Assembly (NCBI GenBank): GCA_015489365.1
Contig: WFZW01000065.1
Span: forward strand, 1-42,339
DNA length: 42,339 nt
Direction of reading: 5' to 3'
Origin: Deltaproteobacteria bacterium
Lineage (GTDB): Bacteria > Desulfobacterota > Dissulfuribacteria > Dissulfuribacterales > QOAL01
Both the position numbers and the translations under genes were made by a program. The notes beneath the pieces are model-generated. The model ran no database searches. It worked only from the letters and a program-made list of their open reading frames with translations, and was not told where the DNA came from. Below are positions 35,691-42,339 of this stretch, piece by piece. Position 1 is the first letter of the stretch, and each line of letters opens with the position of its first letter.

Positions 35691-35770
35691 AAACTTCCAT
35701 GCGGCCCGTACCTTAGTGCGCCCCCAATACATGAAGATACAGCCCATAGACTCTGTATTTTCACGGTAAA
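35691..35770 (-). repeat. Two-hairpin intergenic element, copy A7
   Basis: On the minus strand it begins TTTACCGTGAAAATACAG immediately after the csrA TGA. It has ATACAG/CTGTAT and GCGC...GGGCCGCA hairpins and ends GCATGGAAGTTTGG. It is sense-oriented between csrA and fliW, 227 bases before fliW. Confidence 0.8.
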
Positions 35771-36001
35771 TCAGGCATTAATCCTGAAGGGCAATTCGCT
35801 ATCTTCTATATCGGTAGTTGAGCTGGCAGCATTAATGTTTTCTTCTAATATCTTTTGCAAGACCTCTTCCCGGTATACTGACAGCCCCTTGGGGGCCTTT
35901 ATGCCAACGCGTACCTGGCGACCCCGTATTTCCAATATGGATATCTCTATATCGTCGCCTATTAGGATCTTCTGGCCTGACTTTCTTGCTAAGATAAGCA
36001 T
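35771..36001 (-). CDS. csrA: Carbon storage regulator CsrA
   Basis: An RNA-binding dimer that represses or activates translation through GGA motifs; in flagellate bacteria with FliW it controls flagellin. The 76 residues begin [20 protein letters not shown], with the family motif [18 protein letters not shown] around residues 31-48. The tail is slightly longer than in short CsrA proteins. I chose the ATG at 36001, because MLILARK is the standard opening and GGAGG lies 5 bases before it. It sits between flgL and fliW. Its TGA stop abuts repeat copy A7, and repeat A8 lies in its leader. Confidence 0.95.
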   Translation of the reverse strand: MLILARKSGQKILIGDDIEISILEIRGRQVRVGIKAPKGLSVYREEVLQKILEENINAASSTTDIEDSELPFRINA

Positions 36002-36084
36002 GATGCCCTCCATGGCACTCGGGTACAGGGATCTGCCAGGGCCCTGGCAGGTTATCTATCAACATGATAGCATTTCTTGTCTGG

Positions 36085-36168
36085 CCAAACCTTCATGCAG
36101 ACCATACCCCTTGGGTCGCACCCCTGACATGAAGATGGAACCCATGCGAGCCTGTATTTTCGGATAAA
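36085..36168 (-). repeat. Two-hairpin intergenic element, copy A8 (diverged)
   Basis: On the minus strand it runs TTTATCCGAAAATACAGG, CATGGGTTCCATCTTCATGT, CAGGGGTGCGACC, GGTATGGTCTGCATGAAGG, TTTGG. Hairpin 2 has changed to TGC-GACC with GGTC-T-GCA, keeping pairing with one bulge. It is sense-oriented, 83 bases before csrA. Just upstream is GCATAAAGG, possibly the end of another unit. Confidence 0.65.
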
Positions 36169-36227
36169 CCTTTATGCTGCATTCACAAGGTGCGTACTAG
36201 TATGTACGGCCACAGTACCTGTAGGTA

Positions 36228-37124
36228 TTACAGGAAATCCACCAGGCTAAGGTTCATAACCCTTGAGGCCGAGGCAAGTGCAGCTTTATAGCCCGTATCA
36301 AGGGCCTTTAGATCAGATATTGCCTTTATGATATCCGTATCTTCTATGGACGAAAGCAAAGTCTTGTCCGTAAGCCCTAGTGTATCCGTAATATCATCCC
36401 GGTTATCAAGATCGTTTTGTATGGCGCCAAGCACTGCGCTCTGGTCACTTATGTGGGTGATGACCTTGTCTAGATCCCCAAGGGCGATTTCTATATCAGG
36501 GCGGCTATCTGCCTTTAGCGCGTCGTAGAGTTGGTCCAGCGTCTCAAAGATTCCACTTTGAACCAAGGCGGTCTGCCCATCGATGTTTATCTTCAGTTGC
36601 TGGCCCGAGGCCACATCTACAGAGAAATCCTCCTGATTACCCAGATAGGTAACGTGGCCATCCCTATCCAGGGAAAATGGGCGTTGGCCTGGTCGATAAC
36701 CGGTTGTCTTTGAACCTGCCAGCACGTATCTATTCCCCATCTTTGTATTTGCCAAGGCCACTATCTCATCACGAATGGCCTTGACCTCAGAGGCAATAGC
36801 CTTCCTGTCATTAGAATTTTGTATATCATTTGCCCCTTCAACCGCGAGTTCCTTGGCCCGGCCCAGGCGATCTGTGATTTGTCTGAGCGCCGTTTCAGTA
36901 GCCTTTGCCCATCCCTTGCCATATGAGATGTTTCTCTTGTATTGATCTATTTCGGACAGTGTGCCCCTTACCTCCAACGCATGTGTCAATTTTACCGGGG
37001 CATCTGAAGGCATACGATAGATCTTGCCCGAGGATATACTGCTGTTTGTCTTGGCCTGTTTCTCCACCAATCTCGAAAGATCCGTGTTGATCTGGTCATA
37101 AAGTGTGTTCATCGTTACCCTCAT
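36228..37124 (-). CDS. flgL: Flagellar hook-associated protein 3, FlgL
   Basis: The second junction protein joining hook to filament. The 298 residues have a flagellin-like N-terminal helix: MRVTMNTLYDQINTDLSRLV, then SSGKIYRMPSDAPVKLTHAL, and ALRQITDRLGRAKELAVEGA. The C-terminal helix region is ALDTGYKAALASASRVMNLS followed by LVDFL. NRYVLAGSKTTGYRPG is a typical FlgL segment. Length is normal. It lies 176 bases after flgK, and csrA follows. The MRVT opening fits the family start. Confidence 0.93.
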   Translation of the reverse strand: MRVTMNTLYDQINTDLSRLVEKQAKTNSSISSGKIYRMPSDAPVKLTHALEVRGTLSEIDQYKRNISYGKGWAKATETALRQITDRLGRAKELAVEGANDIQNSNDRKAIASEVKAIRDEIVALANTKMGNRYVLAGSKTTGYRPGQRPFSLDRDGHVTYLGNQEDFSVDVASGQQLKINIDGQTALVQSGIFETLDQLYDALKADSRPDIEIALGDLDKVITHISDQSAVLGAIQNDLDNRDDITDTLGLTDKTLLSSIEDTDIIKAISDLKALDTGYKAALASASRVMNLSLVDFL

Positions 37125-37223
37125 AACTTGCCTCCGGCAATCTCTATACTGATAATCCCTGCAACATTTCTAGTAATCCATGCGCATAAATACGATACTT
37201 TATAGGTTGGATCCTTCTTTCCA

Positions 37224-37287
37224 TGGGTGCGTTGCCAAGGATTGGGTACTTGAGATATGTCTTGGGTATGGGCCGCATAATGCCTTA
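37224..37287 (+). repeat. Possible 3' part of the two-hairpin element, copy A13
   Basis: GGGTGCGTTGCCAAGG followed by GGGTATGGGCCGCATAATG resembles hairpin 2 and the end of family A. The match is weak. It points at the 3' end of flgK on the other strand, ending about 14 bases from its stop. Confidence 0.35.
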
Positions 37288-37300
37288 AGAAATCCTTCTA

Positions 37301-40120
37301 TCATTTGGTTTCCAGCAGGGTCATGAACATTTCATCAGCGGCCTTGATCAGCTTGGCAGCCGCCGTATAGGCATGTTGGAATTTTATGAGATCCGCCATC
37401 TCTTCATCTAGCGAGACTCCAGAAACCTCGTCCCTCCTGGCCTGGAGTTGGTCAACGGTTGCCCTGCTGAAATCATAATCCTGTTGGAATCCCCGTGAAT
37501 GGATACCCACGGTACCTATTAGTCCTTGATATGCCTCGCCTATGGTGGCATTGTCCAAGTCGGCAATTGGCTGCCTGTTAAGCCCCCTTATGGCCAGGGC
37601 GTTTTGATTGTTGGCCGGTGATAGGTCTCCACCAGCAGGGGTGTTAAGCCCCATATGCGCCAGTAATCCCGTGGTATCATCCAAGAATCTCAGTGAAGTG
37701 GTATTGCCTTCGGCAGAGATGCGAAGACGGCCATCCACTACCTCTGCGCTTATGCCGCTGTTACTGTCTATGGCTGCTGCGATATCTTCTAGAGATTCCT
37801 GGACCCGACCCAGGCCATCTGCAGTGAGGGCAACGTTGACCTGCGTGGCCGCCCCTTGGTTATCCGTAAGCTCAATGATCAAATTGCCCGGGGAAACATT
37901 GGTATCATAGGAGGAAACAGGATCAAACGTACGTTCCACGTGGAAAGTGCCCTTGAGATTCGAACCGGACACAGGAGATGCCATACCAAGGTATTCAAGG
38001 AAGTGGGTATCACCTGTGGCCGCATCATCTATAGACACGCTCCAGCCTGGCCTATCCGTGGATATCTCTAACAACCCTTCCTTTATGGTAGCATCTATCC
38101 CATCGATTTGATTTATCTGCTCAACGACATCCTTCAGTGAGGTAGTGTTTCGGTCGATAGTGATATTCTTCGTTGTCTGTACGCTGCCCTGCGGGTCTAT
38201 TAACGATACGTTGACCGTACCATTTTGAATAGAGATGCCAAGGGGCCTGGCTGGTTCCCTGGCAGATACAGTGCTGATGGCTGTGCCGGCCCCTGACGCC
38301 CCTACCTGGGCCGCGGCAATCAGGCGAGGGTCTTCCTGGATCTTCTCATTGATTCCTATGGTAGCTGCATCGTATCCTGTGAAAAAGCTATTCAGCCCAA
38401 GGGCCGACGTGGCGCCTGATGTGTCCCTTCCAAAGGCAAAGGAACCAACGATGTTGGGATCATCCACACCTATTACGAGCCTCCCATTGAGGATACGTGC
38501 CCTGAGGCCATTTATGCCATCTATTGCTGCACGTAGGTCCTCTAGGGACGTGCCCCCACTTCCCTCCGTAACCTGTATCCGTACAGGGTCATTGACGAGC
38601 GGGGTAGAGGGATCATTGTCTATGACGTCCCCACTAGGTCCATAGAGCCATATCTCGAATTCCCCGTCATGGATATCCTCTGAAAATTCAAGCCCTGAGG
38701 ATTTCAATGAAATTGGTTCCGATGGATTTATTGCCTCATTGGTAGCCGTGGTCTCCTGGAGCCTTATAAGTCCTACCCCTTGCGCATGTTGGCTGTTGAC
38801 TGTTTTGATCAATTCCCTGCCAATCCTGTTTAATTGTTCCACATAATTTAGGGGATAGGAGCCATCGAATTTACCCAGGTCCAGTCCGATTACACCGCCC
38901 GAGATACCATCTACCTGGAAGGATATGGGGTGATCCCCTGGGCTTAGGTCTTCAATATTCAACCTTCCATCCTGTGTTACACTAACCCTTACCTGGGCAG
39001 ACGGGGATGCGTTCAGGAATCGGTTTTCGACGAATGTTGCAAAGTCCGCCAATGTGCCACTGATGCCATCGCTATCATAATCAGTGCCGCTATCATAACT
39101 CCCTGTGACAGGCAACCCCTCCTGGGTCGTACCAGAAATGGATATGGTGAATGGGCCTGTCTCGGTAACACCGTCGATGTCTCCCCAAAGCGTACTCATC
39201 TTGACCGCCTTTCCACCTGTTGTGTTGATCTGCGAAGAGGTGAGTATAGAGGTATCTCTTGGGGAAATTCGGCTCTTTATCTCGATCCAACCTCCTAGCT
39301 CGCCATTTTCAACATCGCTGGTGGTCAATTCTACGCTTTGTCCATCCTTCCCAGACCAGTATACCTTTCCTTCGCGAAAATCCAGTTGCCAGGCACTATC
39401 CCCCTCTACTAGGGGATTGCCTTGGCCTATCAAAACGGTCACCGATCCCCTTTCCGTCTCAAAGTAGTGGATATCGGTGAGGCCAGAAAGTTTCTTTATC
39501 AGATCATCCCTTTGGTCCCGGAGATCATTGGCAGAGTGCCCACTGGCCTCTGCGCTTACAATCTGGACATTCAGCTCGGCCACCTGCTTTGATAGCTGGT
39601 TGATGTCCTTGATGTTACTGTCTATATTCAAATCTACATCGTGGGACATCTGGATGAGCGAGTTGTATTTGTCCCTTAATTGATCCACTAAAAGTGATGC
39701 GCGTTGAAGCAAGGTAGTCCTTTCGGCCATTGCCTCGGCATCGTTTGAAACGTCATCCCATCCTGCCCAGAATTGATTCATCAATTCATTAAGCCCATTT
39801 TCATCCACCTCATTGAGGACCCCTTCTATGAGCTTCATACCAGATTGCCTGGTTTCAAGACCAGACATTACCGAGGTCTTATCAAAGAGTGTGTTCGTAA
39901 TAAATCTATCAAAGTCCCTGGTTATCTCCACCGCCTTTACGCCATTGCCAAGGGGACCGATATACGAAGGGGAGGGGGTACGGGCCTCCAGTGTCACCTC
40001 CTGACGTGAATAGCCCCTTGTATTGACATTGGCCACGTTGTGCCCTGTGGTCTGCAGATTGGTTTGGTGTGTAAGAAGTCCTACCTTTCCTATGTTAAGC
40101 AGGCTCGATAAACCGGGCAT
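37301..40120 (-). CDS. flgK: Flagellar hook-associated protein 1, FlgK (enlarged)
   Basis: The first junction protein between hook and filament. The N-terminus has LLNIGKVGLLTHQTNLQTTG then HNVANVNTRGYSRQEV. The coiled D1 helices run to about 210 with ANDLRDQRDDLIKKLSGL. The C-terminus has GVSLDEEMADLIKFQHAYTA followed by AAKLIKAADEM. At 939 residues it is far longer than the usual 450-650. The extra length is a row of related beta-rich modules at about 320-405, 485-585, 633-715 and 745-830, each ending in a G(R/L)L(R/N/V/E)I strand and resembling the flagellin hook IN motif. It overlaps flgN by one base. Confidence 0.93.
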   Translation of the reverse strand: MPGLSSLLNIGKVGLLTHQTNLQTTGHNVANVNTRGYSRQEVTLEARTPSPSYIGPLGNGVKAVEITRDFDRFITNTLFDKTSVMSGLETRQSGMKLIEGVLNEVDENGLNELMNQFWAGWDDVSNDAEAMAERTTLLQRASLLVDQLRDKYNSLIQMSHDVDLNIDSNIKDINQLSKQVAELNVQIVSAEASGHSANDLRDQRDDLIKKLSGLTDIHYFETERGSVTVLIGQGNPLVEGDSAWQLDFREGKVYWSGKDGQSVELTTSDVENGELGGWIEIKSRISPRDTSILTSSQINTTGGKAVKMSTLWGDIDGVTETGPFTISISGTTQEGLPVTGSYDSGTDYDSDGISGTLADFATFVENRFLNASPSAQVRVSVTQDGRLNIEDLSPGDHPISFQVDGISGGVIGLDLGKFDGSYPLNYVEQLNRIGRELIKTVNSQHAQGVGLIRLQETTATNEAINPSEPISLKSSGLEFSEDIHDGEFEIWLYGPSGDVIDNDPSTPLVNDPVRIQVTEGSGGTSLEDLRAAIDGINGLRARILNGRLVIGVDDPNIVGSFAFGRDTSGATSALGLNSFFTGYDAATIGINEKIQEDPRLIAAAQVGASGAGTAISTVSAREPARPLGISIQNGTVNVSLIDPQGSVQTTKNITIDRNTTSLKDVVEQINQIDGIDATIKEGLLEISTDRPGWSVSIDDAATGDTHFLEYLGMASPVSGSNLKGTFHVERTFDPVSSYDTNVSPGNLIIELTDNQGAATQVNVALTADGLGRVQESLEDIAAAIDSNSGISAEVVDGRLRISAEGNTTSLRFLDDTTGLLAHMGLNTPAGGDLSPANNQNALAIRGLNRQPIADLDNATIGEAYQGLIGTVGIHSRGFQQDYDFSRATVDQLQARRDEVSGVSLDEEMADLIKFQHAYTAAAKLIKAADEMFMTLLETK

Positions 40121-40752
40121 TAAATTCCACCATCCTGTTTTCCATGAAGTTGATTGATCTGGTATGAGCAGACCCCATGCCTGTACAGATCGCCCCGGAC
40201 CTGGGTGTTGACGCCTGGGCTATCGTGCCGGGCCCTTGCCGTGGTGCCGTTGTCTTTATCACCAGGTCGTGCATAGGTTGTGTAATTTTCGTGTCCCCTT
40301 TTACCACACAGGATTTCGATAAGCTGTCTCCCAAGATTCATCTCCTGCGTGATCCATTTCAGGGTTGCCTTGTTGGTCCTGTATGCCTGGGCCTTGGCAA
40401 GTTCCAGCCTTGTCTTCCAACGCGTGAATCTATCTACCTCCATGGGATGAAGGATATCCCTTAGTGCAACTAAGGAGGGCGTGTTATTTATCCCTCGATT
40501 CGTGAGTATTTGCCGGGCCAGGAAATCAAGATCCGATTCAAGCCCCTTGATCCTTTGTGCCAGCGCGTTCTTTGAACCGATGATGGTCCATAGGGATTTG
40601 AGATCTCTCGATAGCAGGATCTTCCTCTCCCTATCAAGGATGAGGTTTAGTTGTTGCCATGCCTTGAGGGTCTGATCACATAATATCCAAAATCTTTTGG
40701 GCATGGTAACAAGATGGCATGTAGTCGGATTCGATAGATGGTTACCTGTCAT
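40120..40752 (-). CDS. flgN: FlgN-like flagellar export chaperone
   Basis: FlgN binds FlgK and FlgL and delivers them to the flagellar export gate. The 210-residue protein is mostly helical, with the family pattern LKAWQQLNLILDRERKILLS, LKSLWTIIGSKNALAQRIK and LRDILHPMEVDRFTRWK. It ends in a low-complexity polar tail rich in G, H, R and Q after residue 155, longer than in most FlgN. The call leans on position: it lies between flgJ and flgK, overlapping both (11 bases with flgJ, 1 base with flgK). The start could also be the ATG at 40704. Confidence 0.78.
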   Translation of the reverse strand: MTGNHLSNPTTCHLVTMPKRFWILCDQTLKAWQQLNLILDRERKILLSRDLKSLWTIIGSKNALAQRIKGLESDLDFLARQILTNRGINNTPSLVALRDILHPMEVDRFTRWKTRLELAKAQAYRTNKATLKWITQEMNLGRQLIEILCGKRGHENYTTYARPGDKDNGTTARARHDSPGVNTQVRGDLYRHGVCSYQINQLHGKQDGGI

Positions 40753-41077
40753 TACTAAGCCTTTTTCCTGTCTTGGTGCTCAACTGCCTATAAAGCATGT
40801 CACCGATACCGATTCCCCTTTGTGCCATCGCCTGGGCAAGCCTTTCATCGAACATGCCCTTGTATATATCCTCTTGCAATCCTCCATCTAGAAGACCGCT
40901 TTTAGGCACTGTACGGCGCATGGATTGAAGTAGTTTGTTGAGGAAGATGGCCTCAAAGCCGGTGCAGGCCTTTCTTAGGTCCTCGTTGTCCTTGTCGGCC
41001 TTTAATACGTCCTGAAAATCACGTTTTCGGGTTCCATTGATGAGTAAGTGAGCAGGAATCAATGACAAAGGTTCCAT
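40742..41077 (-). CDS. flgJ: Rod-binding protein, FlgJ N-terminal domain only
   Basis: A 111-residue protein matching the rod-scaffold half of FlgJ: LRKACTGFEAIFLNKLLQSM, RRTVPKSGLLDGG, DIYKGMFDERLAQAMAQRGI, and GIGDMLYRQL. The peptidoglycan-hydrolase half of enterobacterial FlgJ is absent, as in many other bacteria, so rod penetration must use another lytic enzyme. It lies 89 bases after flgI and overlaps flgN. A family A repeat on the other strand fills the gap to flgI. Confidence 0.9.
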   Translation of the reverse strand: MEPLSLIPAHLLINGTRKRDFQDVLKADKDNEDLRKACTGFEAIFLNKLLQSMRRTVPKSGLLDGGLQEDIYKGMFDERLAQAMAQRGIGIGDMLYRQLSTKTGKRLSNDR

Positions 41078-41088
41078 AATCTTGTACG

Positions 41089-41170
41089 CCTTTTCCCCTG
41101 TAAAGATACGCCTTGGGCGTGTTTTCCTTTGGTTTGCAGCCCATGGGCTAAGGCCGCATAAAAATTTTAG
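41089..41170 (+). repeat. Two-hairpin intergenic element, copy A12 (diverged)
   Basis: Hairpin 1 has become GATACGC paired with GCGTGTT around CTTGG; the base pairs differ from other copies but pairing is kept. Hairpin 2 is TGCAGCC with GGCCGCA. It ends GCATAAAAATTTTAG, and that last block contains, on the minus strand, the TAA stop of flgI (41167-41169). It points toward the flgI 3' end, antisense. Confidence 0.65.
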
Positions 41171-42327
41171 ATAATCTCCAGGTCCGCCTGTAGGGCGCCG
41201 GCAGCCTTGACCGATTGCAGGATGGAAATCAGGTCCCTGGGGGTCACCCCCACTGCATTGAGCGCCCTTACAAGTTCGCCTATGGTTGTTCCCGATCTCA
41301 GGACAACCAGCTTGCCGCCTTGCTCCTTGGCATTTATTTCGCTCTTGGGGGTGACTACCGTCTGCCCCTGGCCAAATGGTTGCGGTTGAGAAACTTGCGG
41401 GGTTTCCTTGATCTGTATGCTCAAGTTTCCATGGGCTATTGCCACCCGCGATACCCGTACCTGCTCTCCCATTACTACCGTGCCGGTGCGCTCATCCAGT
41501 ACTACCTTTGCCTTGGTGTCAGGGTCTATCTCCAGGTTCTCGATGGAGGCCATAAGCCCGACTGCATTACCTTGATATTCCGGTGGCACCGTCAGGTTCA
41601 CTGTCTCCGCATCGACAGGACGGGCGAGGTCGGCGCCGAGGGTATCGTTTATGGCCTCGGTTATCCTGGTTACCGTGGTGAAATCTGGGTTGTTCAAGCT
41701 GATTTTTATACTGGATTTTCCATTGAGATCGAAGGGAATTTCCCGTTCCACCGTTGCCCCATTGGGAATCCGGCCTACGGTAGGATGATTTTTCTGTACC
41801 CCCGTTCCGGATGCCCCCTCCACGGCGAATCCACCTATGCTGAGTGGTCCCTGTGCAAGGGCATAGACCTTACCATCGACCCCCTTAAGCGGTGTAAGCA
41901 GCAGGGTTCCTCCCTGGAGGCTCTTGGCATCGCCCATTGAAGAGACCACTACATCTATCCGTTGTCCTATCTTGGCAAATGGCCTAAGCTTGGCGGTTAC
42001 CATTACACCAGCAACATTTTTAACCTTCACCTGCTTCGGGTCTACATTAATGCCCATGCGCTCCATCATGTTGACTATGGACTGGGTGGTAAATTGTGCC
42101 TGGGTGCCATCGCCCGACCCATTCAGCCCTACCACCAACCCGTAGCCAACCAGTTGATTGATTCGCATACCCTGGAGGGTGGCAATATCCTTTATCCTGG
42201 CCGCCAACACCTGGCTAGTCTCGCCTGTTGAGGACAGCACTAGGGCAAAAAATACCCATGTCTTGAAAAGGGCCAGGATGATTTTTCCGGCCGTACGTTG
42301 CGCTGAATATTTTTGCTGGTTTGACAT
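41167..42327 (-). CDS. flgI: Flagellar P-ring protein FlgI
   Basis: FlgI forms the ring around the rod in the peptidoglycan layer. The 386 residues have a basic N-terminus and a hydrophobic signal segment (about 14-33). Then come RIKDIATLQGMRINQLVGYG, LVVGLNGSGDG, FTTQSIVNMMERMGINVDP, VMVTAKLRPFAKIGQRIDVV, and SSMGDAKSLQGGTLLLTPLK. The C-terminus has RTGTVVMGEQVRVSRVAIAH and LVRALNAVGVTPRDLISILQ. A P-ring implies a Gram-negative envelope with periplasm. It heads the minus-strand cluster in this window; flgH and other upstream genes would lie beyond the right edge. Confidence 0.95.
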   Translation of the reverse strand: MSNQQKYSAQRTAGKIILALFKTWVFFALVLSSTGETSQVLAARIKDIATLQGMRINQLVGYGLVVGLNGSGDGTQAQFTTQSIVNMMERMGINVDPKQVKVKNVAGVMVTAKLRPFAKIGQRIDVVVSSMGDAKSLQGGTLLLTPLKGVDGKVYALAQGPLSIGGFAVEGASGTGVQKNHPTVGRIPNGATVEREIPFDLNGKSSIKISLNNPDFTTVTRITEAINDTLGADLARPVDAETVNLTVPPEYQGNAVGLMASIENLEIDPDTKAKVVLDERTGTVVMGEQVRVSRVAIAHGNLSIQIKETPQVSQPQPFGQGQTVVTPKSEINAKEQGGKLVVLRSGTTIGELVRALNAVGVTPRDLISILQSVKAAGALQADLEII

Positions 42328-42339
42328 GGTCTTTCTACC

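Noticed and set aside
41215-41940. 241-codon open frame opposite flgI
   Set aside because: It is fully antisense to a well-conserved flgI and shows no recognisable protein features.

Overview
The window looks like chromosomal DNA of a motile, anaerobic deltaproteobacterium (Desulfobacterota). Four things point there: a bacterial-type selenoprotein gene, a twelve-haem periplasmic cytochrome, a CsrA/FliW-regulated flagellar cluster, and an MglAB switch beside a PilB/GspE-type ATPase. The genus cannot be fixed from sequence reading alone. There are no insertion sequences, phage genes or CRISPR arrays. The unusual DNA lies between the genes.

Layout. 1-3646: a truncated aroD, a stand-alone IMP cyclohydrolase (split purH) placed just behind a tRNA-Pro(CGG), an Mth938-like protein and cobyrinate a,c-diamide synthase. 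4149-8947: hook-building genes fliK, flgD and flgE, closed by a good intrinsic terminator. 9230-16195: a fused secDF, murA, moaA, then a GcvH-like gene, fabD and a small two-CXXC protein. That last gene carries an in-frame TGA followed by a canonical bacterial SECIS hairpin. 16246-23247 (minus): serS, then an mglB-mglA-CheW-like-GspE/PilB ATPase group. 23866-31605 (plus): an HDOD protein, three receiver proteins with CheB-like domains that have lost the catalytic triad (the third also has an N-terminal PATAN domain), a CheY and a large CheA. 31646-34009 (minus): the multihaem cytochrome. 34505-42327: a helical protein of unknown function, then the late flagellar set on the minus strand in the order flgI-flgJ-flgN-flgK-flgL-csrA-fliW.

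How it fits together. CsrA and FliW are expected to tune flagellar translation, and the flgE ribosome binding site overlaps a good CsrA-type site. The divergent mglBA/ATPase and CheA/pseudo-CheB/CheY groups (17983-31605) look like one chemosensory system. Its likely output is a pilus or secretion motor rather than receptor methylation: no MCP or CheR is present, and every CheB-like domain is catalytically dead.

The most unusual feature at window scale is a family of about 85-base intergenic elements. I find about 15 full, diverged or partial copies, plus a companion family with 5 copies. They begin near TTTACCGTGAAAATACAG, fold into two predicted hairpins and end near GCCGCATGGAAGTTTAG. The hairpin arms change while pairing is kept, which points to a structured RNA. 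Most copies lie in the leader of the next gene in the sense orientation. The exceptions lie beside or across the 3' ends of genes on the opposite strand.
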